Shown here: in pieces, positions 48,117 to 59,634 of the stretch
How the letters are laid out: every line of letters starts with the position of its first letter
Numbering within the stretch: position 1 is the first letter of the stretch
Assembly (NCBI GenBank): GCA_004802725.1
Contig: SGPM01000010.1
Location: 158,655 to 222,654, forward strand
DNA from: Antrodiella citrinella
Lineage: Eukaryota; Basidiomycota; Agaricomycetes; Polyporales; Steccherinaceae
Direction: 5' to 3'
Length of the DNA stretch: 64,000 nucleotides
Position numbers and translations under genes: made by a program
Notes under the pieces: generated by a model
Told to the model about the DNA's origin: nothing
Databases searched by the model: none
What the model saw: only the letters and a program-made list of their open reading frames with translations

Positions 48117-49156
48117 ATGCAGATTCGCCCCGACATAACTTCCAGCACACAAGTCTCCCCTATGGAAGCTGATTTGAAGACCTATGGCTTTCCTCCTGGA
48201 TACTTCATTATCAGAAATGTGGCGAGTGATCGTCTGCTCGACGTCGACTCGGACATGGTAGAGGATGGTACTCGTATCATTCTCTGGCCAGAGAATGAGA
48301 CATCTCTAGTAGAAGGTGCGTTTTGCATGACAGTCGTCCATGTGAATGGCAGACCGATACTATCTTTGTAGATATGCGAAAGCCCGAAGCGAACAACCAG
48401 GTTAATCTCATTCCGATCTTCACTCAGCGAACTGCATCGTGTATTCAACGAACACCTCCGTTGTTCTATAGGTGTTCTTCATAGATACATCCGGTGCACT
48501 ATGCTCGCGCTCCTCTGGACATGCCATCGACATTGAGAGTGAGTTATTCATCGAGCCATGCTGCTTCAATACTAATGTTTGCGTTGCTCCTACTAGATGA
48601 CGCTCTAGCTCTGCGACACCGACGACCAGTATCCCATCCATTCCCCAACGCCTACTCTCACGCCCTACCACGATTCTCATACGACAGCACAACCGGCCGA
48701 ATCAACGTCACCTTCGCAGCAGATCCCACATACCCGAGTAGCGGAGACATGGACGCAGCGCTGAGTACATGGAAGGACAAGTCCTACGTCCTCACAGAGA
48801 TCCCTATGCGCAAACCTCGCACCATCATCGACAACGCCTCCGAACTGCTTTCCTCAGCTATCTCGATGCCTCTCACGCTTTTCGGGAGTCACAGAGCGTC
48901 CAACGCGACACCTGAAGCTGTATTTAGTGCGGGGGACATTGACTTGAGGGAGGATGAGATTCTGGAAACAGAGCGGAGCGAGGAAGGGGAGGTGGATGAT
49001 TCTCAGGAGAGTATCAGGCTGGTGCGGGTGTTGGGTCTGACAAAGGAGGAAGAGAAGGCGTTAGGTGAGAAAGCGAAAAGCAGGTTCAAATGGGAGGTCG
49101 TTCCTCTTCGCAGCACGAGGAATCGGAACCGTACTAGCACCAGTGGGAGTCGTTGA
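48117..49156 (+). CDS. Beta-trefoil (ricin-B-lectin-like) domain protein
   Basis: The ATG at 48117 gives MQIRPDITSSTQVSPMEADL, then YFIIRNVASDRLLDVDSD and TRIILWPENETSLVED. Introns at about 48315-48371 and 48400-48471 precede VFFIDTSGALCSRSSGHAID. A phase-1 intron ending near 48596 follows. A YxIxNxxSxxxLDV start with bulky ILW and VFFID strands is the usual repeat pattern of carbohydrate-binding beta-trefoil folds in basidiomycetes. The second half (SYVLTEIPMRKPRTIIDNAS to the EEKALGEKAKSRFKWEVVPL end) is of unknown nature. No signal peptide is seen, so an intracellular location is likely. Ligand unknown. Confidence 0.7.
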
Positions 49157-49439
49157 TTATGAAGAATCTAGGGAACTACGGTCCTTGGATAATTGTATAG
49201 TAAGCGTTGTGGTGCTCCTGGTGTGGAAGTTATCTCGCTGTGGGTCTTATTCATGTGTTTTGTAATGGAATCCTTGTTTTACTAATTGACTGTGGAAACC
49301 ACTCGGTGAACATCGGGTTTGTGGAAGACATCAAAAGACGGTCTGAAGTCTTCTGAGGTACTGTAAGTCGCAGTCTCGCAGCTCTTTGAAGGTCCTGTAC
49401 GAGTCCGGATCCGTCGACGACTGTTCAGGACAACCTAAC
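49157..49439. promoter_or_regulatory. Promoter region of the agmatinase-family gene
   Basis: These bases follow the beta-trefoil gene 3' end and precede the secreted ureohydrolase start. No specific element was recognised. Confidence 0.3.
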
Positions 49440-51085
49440 ATGCACCTGCCATCCGCGACGCGTTTGGTTTGCTACACCACCTTCTTCTCCCTTGCATTGG
49501 CCCACTCTGAGGATCAAACACCTTTATCCGATGCATCCAACAATGAATGGGTGCAGAAATACGGAGGACAGATCGACCAGATGTTCTCTGGTCCCCTGTC
49601 CTTCTCCCACCTGCCCTACGCGAAATGTCTAGAGGATGACTCCCAAACCTTTGATATCGCGTTGCTTGGGATGCCCTTCGACACTGGGGTCTCGTATCGT
49701 CCTGGTGCACGTTTTGGACCTTATGGTATCCGTTCTGGCAGTCGAAGACAGAGAGAAACCAGAGGGTATACCTTGTCGTGGGGTATGAACCCGTACGCTC
49801 AGGGTTCCAACGTCATTGACTGCGGTGATGTACGTCCGCGCCAACCTCCCCATCACATCCTCTGAGCTGAGTGTTCTTCAGGTACCTATCAGCCCTTTCG
49901 ACAATGCACTTGCTGTGGATCAAATGGAGGTTGCTTACAGCACCCTCCTAGCAAGGCCTGCGATCAACACGTCGCCATCTGGCCTGGCGACCTTTGCAAA
50001 GGATGGCAAACAACATCCCAGGATTGTTACGTGAGTATTCCTCCTTCTCCGAATGTGCGAAGCATGTCACGAAACGCGTGCTGAAGTTGCTTGTGGAAAC
50101 AGGTTGGGCGGCGACCATACGATCGTACTCCCGATTTTACGTTCTCTCAACAAGGTCTACGGACCAGTGTCCGTTATTCATTTCGATGCTCATCTGGACA
50201 CATGGGGTCCGTACCCTGGGCGAAACACCGAGCAATCGCGGATAACGCATGGTACTTTCTTTCGCGTCGCTGGTGAGGAAGGTCTCATGACTAAGACGAA
50301 TATCCATGCTGGTATTCGATGCAAATTGGCGGTAAGTGGATTCCATCGAAGCGTACTAAAAGTAATCTTGCAACTGAACGACGCGATTCGTAGGGAATCG
50401 AGGATGTTCACGAAGACCAGACCTTTGGCTTCGAACTGGTGACCACAGATGACATTGATGACCTCGGAGTCGCGACGATAATCAAGCGCATTCGCGAACG
50501 CGTCGGTACCTCCCCCGTTTACCTTAGGTAGGTGTAATGCGAGGTACCTCATCCTTTTGAAGAATGGGAAAGCTGAAATGACGCGTCCGTAGCCTCGATA
50601 TCGACGTGATAGGTGCGTCATAGATTTCGCCGAAGTGTGTCGTCTAATCCTCCTCCTCTTCCAGACCCCGGTCTTGCTCCCGCTAGTAAGTCTTCTATTT
50701 CGGCCTTGTCGTGTCCTTAGCAGCTAAAAGAGACTTCAGCGGGAACACCTGAAGCAGGAGGATGGACTACGCGTGAGCTGAAGCGCATCCTGAGAGGACT
50801 GGCTGGCTTGAACTTCGTGTAAGCTACTTTTCGCGAGCACTACAATCTTAACACTCACAGCGGTGCAGAGGCGCAGACGTCGTTGAGGTCGCACCGGCTT
50901 ATGATCATGGTGAGTACTTCCATTCACCTGTCCTGTCAGAATGCCTGTTCACGCGTTCCAATACAGCTGAGGTTACTGGAGTTGCTGCAGCAGATCTGGT
51001 CCATGACCTACTTTCCATGTTCCTTGCAAAGGAAGGAGGTCAAGATCCTAGAACCCATACTTCCTCGACGAAAGTTGAGTTGTAG
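49440..51085 (+). CDS. Secreted agmatinase/ureohydrolase-family enzyme
   Basis: The ATG at 49440 gives MHLPSATRLVCYTTFFSLAL AHS, a signal peptide. The mature protein shows the arginase/agmatinase metal ligands in order: FDIALLGMPFDTGVSYRPGA RFGP, TLGGDHTIVLPI (first ligand His), VIHFDAHLDTWGPYPG (Asp-x-His-x-Asp) and LSLDIDVIDPGLAPASGTPE (Asp-x-Asp). All manganese-binding residues are present, so it should be catalytic. The family hydrolyses agmatine or related guanidino compounds, releasing urea. The exact substrate is not decided by sequence. Several short introns (for example GTGAGT at 50031) interrupt it. It ends THTSSTKVEL and is convergent with PalI, 154 bases apart. Confidence 0.9.
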
Positions 51086-51239
51086 TCTGCCCAGCGCGCC
51101 CAAGATGAAGATGGGCAGCGATAATATGGTATCAAAGATATTACAAAGGGCCACACGAAAAGGTTCGGAATATGTATATAAAACCGCAAAACGGCCTGTA
51201 GTCCATAAAGAAGCGTAAGAAATGAAACAAGAGCGCAGC

Positions 51240-53082
51240 TCAATGCTTGGCACCCCACTGTCCGGGTGGCTGCGATGGTGTAGCGTCGTACATTGGGGGA
51301 CTATCCTCGTACACAGGTTGTTCAGGCTGCGCAGGTCCTCGAGGCCCTCGTGGACTCGACGGGGATAGTGGATGCGCAGCACCAGCGACATTGGTATTGA
51401 GGGGCGCAGGCGATGGAATTTGGTGAGGGGGCATAGTTGAGGTCGGGCTGCTGTACACTGCGGAGTACTGATCTGGATGACTATTGTAGTCAGCATTGGC
51501 GTGCGTCCCATAATTGTCACCACCCAGGGTGTAGCTCCTGTCAGGCTGCGGCTGCTGCTGGTACGCGGTGTGGTCATATGTAGGCTGTGTGGGCTGTTGG
51601 TATGCGCTGTGATCAGGGAATGACGCGGCGCCAGCCATGTATCCTGCCTTGTTGTAGGTATCGGGGTTAAGTGTTGGTGCAGCTTGACCCGAAGAATAGG
51701 GATCGGCATATTGGTTCGTCGAATAGGCAGATGGATATTGCTGATGGGATGCAGCTGAGTGATCTGTTACACGCCATTAGTAACATAGCTCAATCAATGT
51801 TTACTACGTAACTTACACGTCGAGCCACCTGCTGTATGGCCGTAGTTTTGGGATGCAGCCGAAGCGTACTGGTTGTGCCCATAGGCACCAGTAGAAAGAT
51901 ACTGATTCGCATCAGGAACAGGTACAGAAGGGGTGCGGGTTGGTGGGGGCAATGGAGGAACTGTAGGAGACATGGAGGATGGAGCATACGAACTGTCCAT
52001 CGTGCGCCTGCTAGCGTCCCGACGAGGTGGGTAGGCGTTTGATTGTTGAGTTCCGGCATTGTAATAGTCATCGACCGCACGGGTGCCAGGAGCACCTTGT
52101 GCATACCCTGCAGGTGCGTATCCTGACGGTTGGGGTGCACCATACCCAGAAGCACCGGCGCCGATACCCGGACCAACGTTGGGATAATCTTGAGGGCGGT
52201 AGGGAAGGATCTGATCACCGTCTTCCACGTATTCTTCGGGGTCAAGCTTCGTCAAAGGCTGAGTTTGCTCGTACTCCTGGAACACAGGTAACCCCATCTC
52301 TCCCTGGCGAGCCTTCCTGTCTGCTTCTGCTTTGACAGCGTCGAGACGGAGCTGCTCTGCGTAGGGATCGTTCCTGAGACCCCCAACTCCCCCTGCCTCC
52401 CTGTCGCGGTTGGGACGTCTACTGATGCAACACCGGCCAAAGCCGTAAAAGCAACCAGCGAAGAAGAGCAATATCATAGCAGCGAGCGTCAACCATATAC
52501 CAATTCCTATGCTGGCAGATGCACCTTGGATAGAATTGATACGAGATTTGGTGATGAAGAAGAGGGCGATGTCGAAGATGAATGCAAGCAATGCAACGGC
52601 TGCTGCAAATCCGGATACACAGGTACTGCAGCAGGCCATGGAGACTTCCCTCACGTGAGCCAATAAACCGAACACGGCTGAGATGGCAGCGAGGATGAGT
52701 GCGATGACGTGGAGGAATAGAGCGTAAGTGAGCCATTTGACAAGAACATTGGGGATCTCAATAGGTAATTTGTTGCCCACTAGAGCGTTGATATCTTTTC
52801 GTTCGAGGTCAGACACGGACTTGCGCGAAGAAAGGTTCTGCGACGGTGCTCACCCAGCTGATATCCTATGCTCGGTTTGGAACATGATATTCCGTCGGAG
52901 AGGTCCGTGCAGTACCCTAGAGTACCAAAAGTGATGAAGCCACTGAGTCCTTCTTGAGAAAGCGATGCTTTCAGAAAAAAGACGGATTTGATGTAAGGAA
53001 CGGAGAATGTGACCACAGCAAGGAGGATGGTGGCTACGAGGGTGACGAGGAAGCCAGGAGTTGCAGGCCGGATAAAGCTCAT
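51240..53082 (-). CDS. palI: pH-response regulator PalI/Rim9-like membrane protein
   Basis: Three exons (53082-52854, 52794-51817, 51763-51240) give 576 residues. The N-terminal SUR7/PalI domain has four helices: TPGFLVTLVATILLAVVTF, WLTYALFLHVIALILAAISA, FAAAVALLAFIFDIALFFI and IGIGIWLTLAAMILLFFAGC. The extracellular loop has TFGTLGYCTDLSDGISCSKP, the GxxGxC-x8-10-C pattern of the claudin-like family. The long Pro/Gln/Tyr-rich cytosolic tail (many QPxYD and PPP runs) is typical of PalI. Known PalI/Rim9 helps the PalH/Rim21 sensor reach the plasma membrane for ambient-pH signalling. The first intron join CTG G|AT gives GYQLDINALVGNKLPIEIP. Identity to family is firm. Confidence 0.9.
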
Positions 53083-53343
53083 GGAGGAATGTCGAAGAGC
53101 GACACGCGAATGTGCAGAATGAAATGAAGGAAGGGGAAGCTTTATACAGAACAGACGAAGGCGGGGCAGAGCAACCGCGCCTCAGTAAAGTAGCGTGATA
53201 GACGGAATTGTCCGTCCGCACCCTAGAGGCGGTGTGTGACCGTCACACCATGTCACGCGTTAACCCTGTAAGGATCGTCAAACAATTTGTACAGCATACG
53301 ACTCCGAGGTCGAGAACAAGCATCAACTACAACTCGGAGAAGC

Positions 53344-54164
53344 CTATGACCTCCACCATAGAATATGCATCCCGGTTATCTTCTCCCCAGAGTTGGTCAC
53401 CTTCTCGAAATGAACCGTCTCTTCCAACACAAACCCATTCTTCTCAAACACCCGTGAGCTCCCAATGTTGCCTTCAAATGCTTCTGCACGGATGAGACGC
53501 ACTCCCATCCTGGGGATCATCCACTTCGCCATCACGGTTCCAAGCGCGGCGGACATGATGCCTCGACCATGGTATGCACTCGCCACGTAATCTGTTGCAG
53601 GAATGCGTGTAAGCTATCTCAACGTCATTATAGGTGAGAGGCCTACTCACCGCCTATGCACCAAACAACCTCAGGGTCACCAACGGGTTTCTGCTCGTTC
53701 TCGTCTGTAAGTCTCTGCCGCTCCTGGGAATCCTGCACATCCGGATATCCACATCTGTGCACATCGACATCTCCCACCATAACGTCTGTCCCATCCGGCT
53801 GAACCTCCCTGATTACCCTCACAGGACACTTCCCCACGAGTTTATGATGCTCTCTTGGCGCGACTGGTTCGTGTCCCAATTCTTGGAGGGTCTCGTCGGC
53901 AGCCTTCTTGATGGAGGATACCCATTCGGTCGCGTGATGAGGAAGATATGGGTATGGAGGCCCTTCCAGCCACTTGACTATCTTCAAGTCGTTCATATTC
54001 TGCATATTAGCGGGCTCATCGGTAGTTCGAGGAGGGGTTATGATGATGTTTTCGTGTGGAGTGGGTAGTCGAAGATATGGTTCGCCCGTAGACGTGTTCA
54101 GCTGCAGTGGCCACAGCGGGGACGACTCCATGGCGATTGTGGGTGAAGAGAGAGAAGAGAACAA
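53344..54164 (-). CDS. GNAT-family N-acetyltransferase
   Basis: Two exons (54164-53651 and 53591-53344) give 253 residues. The GNAT core is VMVGDVDVHRCGYPDVQD, VASAYHGRGIMSAALGTVMA (the R/Q-x-x-G-x-G/A acetyl-CoA pyrophosphate loop) and LIRAEAFEGNIGSSRVFEKN GF, the usual motif B. The substrate is not predictable, but RimJ/RimL-type proteins with this layout acetylate protein N-termini or small molecules. A start at the second ATG (54131) is possible. The gene is divergent from eEF2. A decayed copy lies with a second eEF2 start at 62990-63390. Confidence 0.85.
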
Positions 54165-54644
54165 GAATGGGGATCCTGGACTTTTACCTGGACATGACTC
54201 TGTCGGAGTCAGCTGGTCCCAGGGCGGTCAAGAGAAACCTTCTTTCGCGTCCATGACCTTCTCTCAAAAATCAAACTATTCACTCGTGGACCACACGATG
54301 TTCCTCGATGAAGCATGTAGAGGAGTTCTTCACATTCAAACGAGGCGCAGAAGAGGATTGTTGCGGGTGTTGATGTCTGGTTTATAGGTTCCGTGGGCGA
54401 GTGTGGTCGTCAAAGAAAATGGGTCAGACCGACCACATCCACGTGGGTAGGAAGCGGAATACCGAAGTGCCTTAAAGCCTGCCCTGAACTCGATCGATAA
54501 GCAACACAACGATACTGGAAAACTTTCGTTTTGTCCCTCCAACGACACTCGCGGCTGCTTTCTCTCCCAAAGCTGCGGTCTCAGCCGTACGAGCTCGCAA
54601 ACAAATCACATTTTTAGTTCGACCACCTGCAGAACTTAGCCATC
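54165..54644. promoter_or_regulatory. Divergent promoter between the acetyltransferase and eEF2
   Basis: These 480 bases separate the two starts and include the eEF2 leader. Parts recur in the duplicated region near 63415-63790: the GTGTCGGAGTCAGCTGGTC block and the leader with GAGCTC-CAAACAAA and GTTC-ACCACCT. Those shared strings may mark preserved control or leader elements. Confidence 0.5.
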
Positions 54645-57600
54645 ATGGTGTAAGTTACCGGTTTCTCTACGTTGAGATGTGTGCTGATCAGCGGATTTTC
54701 ATAGCAACTTCACCGTAGGCAAGTACAAGTTATTCGTACTGCAAACATAGCAGTCATGGGGAGCTTACTGGATGCTCGCTTTCAGACCAGATTCGGGCCC
54801 TCATGGACAAGCCCACCAACATCCGTAACATGAGTGTTATTGCTCATGGTGAGTCCTCTTGCCTCGCTCTCTTATCAAATTCTCACTCTTCTGCTCCAGT
54901 CGACCACGGAAAGTCCACTCTCACCGATTCCCTGGTTTCCAAGGCTGGTATCATTGCTGGTTCAAAAGCTGGAGACATGCGGTTTACAGACACACGAGAC
55001 GACGAAAAGGAGCGTGGTATCACAATCAAGTCCACTGCTATCTCCATGTATTTCGAGGTCGACAAAGACGACGTTAACGATATCAAGCAGAAGACCGACG
55101 GTTAGTTTTGCACCACAAGTGACCGATTCCGTATTTATCTGATAATTATCAAATTTTTTCTAGGCAACGAGTTCTTGATCAACTTGATCGATTCTCCCGG
55201 TCACGTCGATTTCTCATCTGAAGTCACTGCTGCTCTCCGTGTCACCGATGGTGCACTCGTCGTCGTCGACTGTGTCGAAGGTGTCTGCGTACAAACGGAG
55301 ACGGTTCTGCGACAGGCCCTCACCGAGCGTATCAAGCCCGTCTGTATTATCAACAAAGTCGACAGAGCGCTGCTCGAGTTGCAGGTCAACAAGGAGGAAC
55401 TCTACCAGTCCTTCCGCCGCACCATCGAGGACGTCAATGTCATCATCTCGACGTACCACGACGAGAAGCTCGGTGATGTCCAGGTCTACCCCGACAAAGG
55501 TACCATCGCTTTCGGTTCCGGTCTTCACGGCTGGGCTTTCACTCTCCGTCAGTTCGCCGGCCGTTACTCGAAGAAGTTCGGTGTGGATAAGGAGAAGATG
55601 ATGGCGAAGCTCTGGGGCGATAACTTCTTCAACCCGGCCACCCGCAAGTGGTCAAGCAAGGGTAACGACGCCGAGGGCAAGCCGCTCGAACGTGCCTTCA
55701 ACATGTTCGTTCTCGACCCCATCTTCAAGGTCTTCGACGCCGTCATGAACTTCAAGAAGGATGCGATCGGTCCCATGCTTGAGAAGCTTGACGTCAAGCT
55801 GGCTCAGGACGAGCGTGATCTCGAGGGCAAGGCTCTGCTCAAGGTGATCATGCGCAAGTTCTTGCCTGCTGGTGACTCCCTCCTGGAGATGATAGTCATC
55901 AACCTCCCGTCCCCCGCCACCGCGCAGCGTTACCGTGTCGAGACTCTCTATGAGGGTCCCATGGACGACGAGTCGGCCATTGGTATCCGTGACTGCGACC
56001 CCAAAGGTCCTCTTGTCCTGTACGTCTCCAAGATGGTACCCACCTCCGATAAGGGTCGTTTCTATGCCTTCGGTCGTGTGTTCTCTGGAACGGTCCGCGC
56101 CGGTCCCAAGATCCGCATTCAGGGACCTAACTACCTTCCTGGAAAGAAGGACGACTTGTTCATCAAGGCTGTTCAGCGTACGGTTCTCATGATGGGTCGT
56201 TATGTCGAGCCTATTGAGGATTGCCCGTCCGGTAACATCGTCGGTCTCGTTGGTATTGACCAGTTCTTGCTCAAGAGCGGTACCCTCACCAGCTCTGATA
56301 CTGCCCACAACATGAAAGTCATGAAGTTCTCCGTGTCTCCCGTCGTACAAATCGCCGTCGATGTCAAGAACCCCGCTGATCTGCCGAAGCTTGTTGAAGG
56401 TCTCAAGCGTCTCTCGAAGTCCGATCCCTGTGTGCAAGCATGGACCAATGAGTCCGGTGAGCACATCGTCGCCGGTGTGGGTGAACTACACTTGGAGATC
56501 TGCTTGAAGGTCAGTCTGCTTAATTTCTCACGCAATGCACGCCGCTTACCATGACTGGGTGCAGGATTTGGAGGAGGACCATGCCGGTATTCCTCTCAAG
56601 AAGTCCGACCCCGTCGTTCCCTACCGTGAGACCGTCAAGGCCGAGTCCTCCATCGTTGCGTTGTCGAAATCCCAGAACAAGCACAATCGTCTCTACGTCA
56701 AGGCGCTGCCGATTGATGAGGAGCTCACCCAAGCCATTGAGACCGGCAAAATCAGCGCCAGGGACGATTACAAGATTCGTGCTCGTGCTCTGGCTGACGA
56801 CTTCGGTTGGGATGTTACCGATGCTCGTAAGATCTGGTGTTTCGGTCCCGACACCACTGGTCCCAACTTGCTCGTTGATGCGACCAAGGGTGTCCAGTAC
56901 TTGAACGAAATCAAGGATTCTTGTGTTGCTGCGTTCCAGTGGGCGACCAAGGAAGGTGTCTGCGCTGAGGAGAATATGCGTGGTGTCCGCATCAACATCC
57001 TCGATGTTACGGTACGTATACGACATGTTTTCTGAACGGGGTCTTACTGACAAGACTCTGTAGCTCCACACTGATGCCATCCATCGTGGTGGCGGACAGC
57101 TCATCCCCACATGTCGTCGTGTCACCTACGCCGCTTGCTTGCTCGCCACTCCCGGTCTCCAGGAGCCCGTCTACCTTGGTACGTGCTACATTAGTGCACG
57201 TAGAATCACCTCTAATCTTTATCTACAGTCGAGATCCAGTGCCCGGAGAACGCTATCGGTGGTATCTACTCCTGTCTCAACAGGCGTCGTGGCCAGGTCT
57301 TCAGCGAAGAGCAGAGGCCTGGAACCCCCATGTTCACTGTCAAGGCCTACCTCCCCGTCATGGAGTCCTTCGGTTTCAACGGTGACCTCCGTGCCGCGAC
57401 CGGTGGTCAGGCCTTCCCCCAGATGGTGTTCGATCACTGGGAGTTGCTCACTGGCTGTAAGCGTTTATTTGGCATTTGAAGTTACTTCGCAGCTTACGCT
57501 ATACTTCTTTAGCTCCTCTTGAGAAGGGCAGCAAGATCGAGGAGATCGTCAGGAATATCCGTATCCGCAAGGGTCTCAAGGTAAATTCTATTCTCCGTCG

Positions 57601-57677
57601 TAAGTGCGCGTATGCTAATCCCTGCTTCTCACCAGCCCGATATCCCCGCTCTCGACACCTACTACGACAAGTTGTAA
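54645..57677 (+). CDS. EFT1: Translation elongation factor eEF2
   Basis: Ten exons (54645-54649, 54705-54718, 54786-54848, 54900-55100, 55164-56509, 56565-57011, 57064-57178, 57229-57456, 57513-57580, 57636-57677) sum to exactly 842 residues, the length of yeast eEF2. The N-terminus reads [20 protein letters not shown]; the P-loop is [24 protein letters not shown] and NKVDR are the G3 and G4 motifs. [16 protein letters not shown] carries the diphthamide histidine. The C-terminus is [12 protein letters not shown]. The GTPase moves tRNA and mRNA during translocation in the cytosol. Exon 2 is followed by GCAAGT, a GC-AG intron. Codon use is strongly biased, and antisense open frames here (up to 270 codons) are shadows. 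Confidence 0.98.
54719..54785 (+). other. GC-AG intron in eEF2
   Basis: The intron begins GCAAGTAC directly after the Val-Asp codon split (GTA G|) and ends TTTCAG. No GT donor nearby keeps the MVNFTVDQIR reading frame. The duplicated copy near the window end has GTAAGTAC at the matching place. Confidence 0.9.
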
Positions 57678-58292
57678 ACCACCAAGGACGTGTACGACAA
57701 TAGAAGCATTCTTCCAATTGTACTGGCGCACCCTGCATTTGTTGTTGTTAGATCACACATTGTTGTATCCCCCTCATCGCATCATACGAAACGATCCTTC
57801 ATGTATAACGATATCCTTTGTACATCATGACATACTGCAATTCACCTGCAATTCACTCTCGGAGTGATCCGCTTTCATTCAAGCTGCTTTGACTTTTCAT
57901 GACTCCGCGGACGTTGGTGTGCAAGTAGGGATGAGTCGATTTACGGGGCCGCACACCTGCGCACGTCTCTTGATGCGTACGCGTATGGATGGTATATAGG
58001 TGCGCTGTCAGTGTAAGTCTGCGTACACCATCATACAGCTGTTTACCAAACGATAGACCGGGTCGAAGAAATTACACAAACTCAGAGTTCAAAACTTAGC
58101 TTCATCCGAACCTGTCGGCCTGGACTCAGCCAGCCAGGATAGTGCGGCGCCAGCAAGCTTGGTGGCGAAAACAGACTAAAAACTGCTCGGATCAGCTCCG
58201 GACGACAGCGGAGTTCTTTTTGCTGTGTGTATCATTTTTTCGGGGCGGTCTATCGTTTGGTAAACAGCTGTAACGCATCGATTTCCCCCATC
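57678..58292. promoter_or_regulatory. Intergenic region between eEF2 and the APH-fold kinase
   Basis: The first part is the eEF2 3' UTR. A TATATAGG string near 57993 on the plus strand could be a TATA element, but it lies about 300 bases before the kinase start. No gene was found. Confidence 0.4.
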
Positions 58293-59501
58293 ATGACCGC
58301 AATCGCGAGAGATCTCTCTACAGCCGCGGATGTCCTGGCTTACCTCGAAGACACCCCTTTCACCTCCACAAAAGCCATTCCGTTGGCGGGAGGCTTCGGA
58401 AACTACGTCTTCCGCTTGCACCTGAAGGTGCCGTATGAGGGTCATGAGACCCTCGTTTTAAAGCATGGGAAGCCGTATCTTCCAGGCAATCAGGCGTTCG
58501 CTTTTTCACTTGACAGACAGGTGAGTTCGAATTCATATTCGTCGGACTGAGGCTATAAGGCTATTTAAGTTAGGAGTCGAAGAGCGTTGAGCTAAAATAT
58601 ATACCTGAAAATATAGACGTATGAAGTCGGGGCACTCAAACGTATTCGAGAGTGGCTGCCCAATGACTCACTAGTCACGGTGCCCGTCGTCCATCTCTAC
58701 GATAACGTCGCTGCCGTAATCATCATGGACGATTGCGGGGAGGGCTTTGCAACTCTGAAGCAGCTCATGCTAGACAGCCCTCCTTCATCCACGATTGCGC
58801 AACAGATCGGCAGAGAACTGGGACAGTTCCTCGCACGTCTGCATACTTGGTCCACGTCAAACGAGAGCGTCCTTGATTTCTTTGACAAGAACGCTCAAGC
58901 CAGGGCGATATCAGTATACGCCACATACGGACGTATCATCTCCACGCTGAAGGGCCAAGACGCGCCCCCTGCTGTGGTAGACCCGGTCCTTGACATCCCG
59001 CCGGACGATCTCAGTAGCGTTCAGAAGATTGCAGAACAGACGACGAAGGAGATGATGACAACGAAAGAGACTTTGGTCATGGGAGACTTCTGGCCGGGAA
59101 ACGTCATCGTCGTCTGGTCCAACGACGCGTCTCCGCCTACTCTCGAGCGCATATACATATTGGACTGGGAGCTTGTGAAGCCAGGCATAGCCGGGCTGGA
59201 CGTCGGGCAGTTCCTCGCGGAGATGCATCTTCTTCGGCGGTGTCGCCCATACTGCGCTGAATCAGCTTCAGCGGTGATGAATGCATTTCAGGAAAGCTAC
59301 AGGGCTGCACATGAGGGTCCAGTCAGCGAGGTGGCAGACAAGGCACTGGTGCATGTGGGTGCCCACCTCGTGGTGTGGACGCCCCGGAATGACTGGGGTA
59401 CGAAGGAGAAGACGAGAGAGCTGGTGCAGGAAGGCGTACTGTACTTGCTTTCGGGCGGGCGTGGGGAGGCAGAGGAGATAGTGAAAGGGTTGCGTGGCTG
59501 A
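58293..59501 (+). CDS. Aminoglycoside phosphotransferase (APH)-fold kinase-like protein
   Basis: Two exons (58293-58520 and 58617-59501) give 370 residues. The N-lobe has PLAGGFGNYVFRLHL (Gly loop) and HETLVLKHGKPYLP with the Lys. The C-lobe has ELGQFLARLHTW, then VMGDFWPGNVIVVW and RIYILDWELVKPGIAGLDVG QFLAEM. These are the APH-family catalytic loop (usually HGD-x4-N) and the metal-binding DWE motif. The catalytic Asp and the Asn are kept, but the usual His before them is Met here. Relatives phosphorylate small molecules such as methylthioribose, choline or antibiotics. The substrate is unknown. An in-frame ATG-less extension upstream exists, so the start at 58293 is preferred. Confidence 0.85.
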
Positions 59502-59634
59502 GCTCAAGTGTGTTCAGTGTACTCCTGCTCCAAAATGTGATAGTTTAACTTGACTTTCCCCCAGCACATATACAAACGGCTCTTCAGAGACGCAGCGGGC
59601 ATACTGAACATGGCCTAAAAACTGAGTACCAAGT

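Noticed and set aside
55652..56464. 270-codon antisense open frame inside eEF2
   Set aside because: The strongly biased codons of eEF2 remove stop codons on the opposite strand. The antisense product shows no family features.
56520..57125. 201-codon antisense open frame at the eEF2 3' half
   Set aside because: It crosses an intron of eEF2 and reflects the same codon-bias effect.
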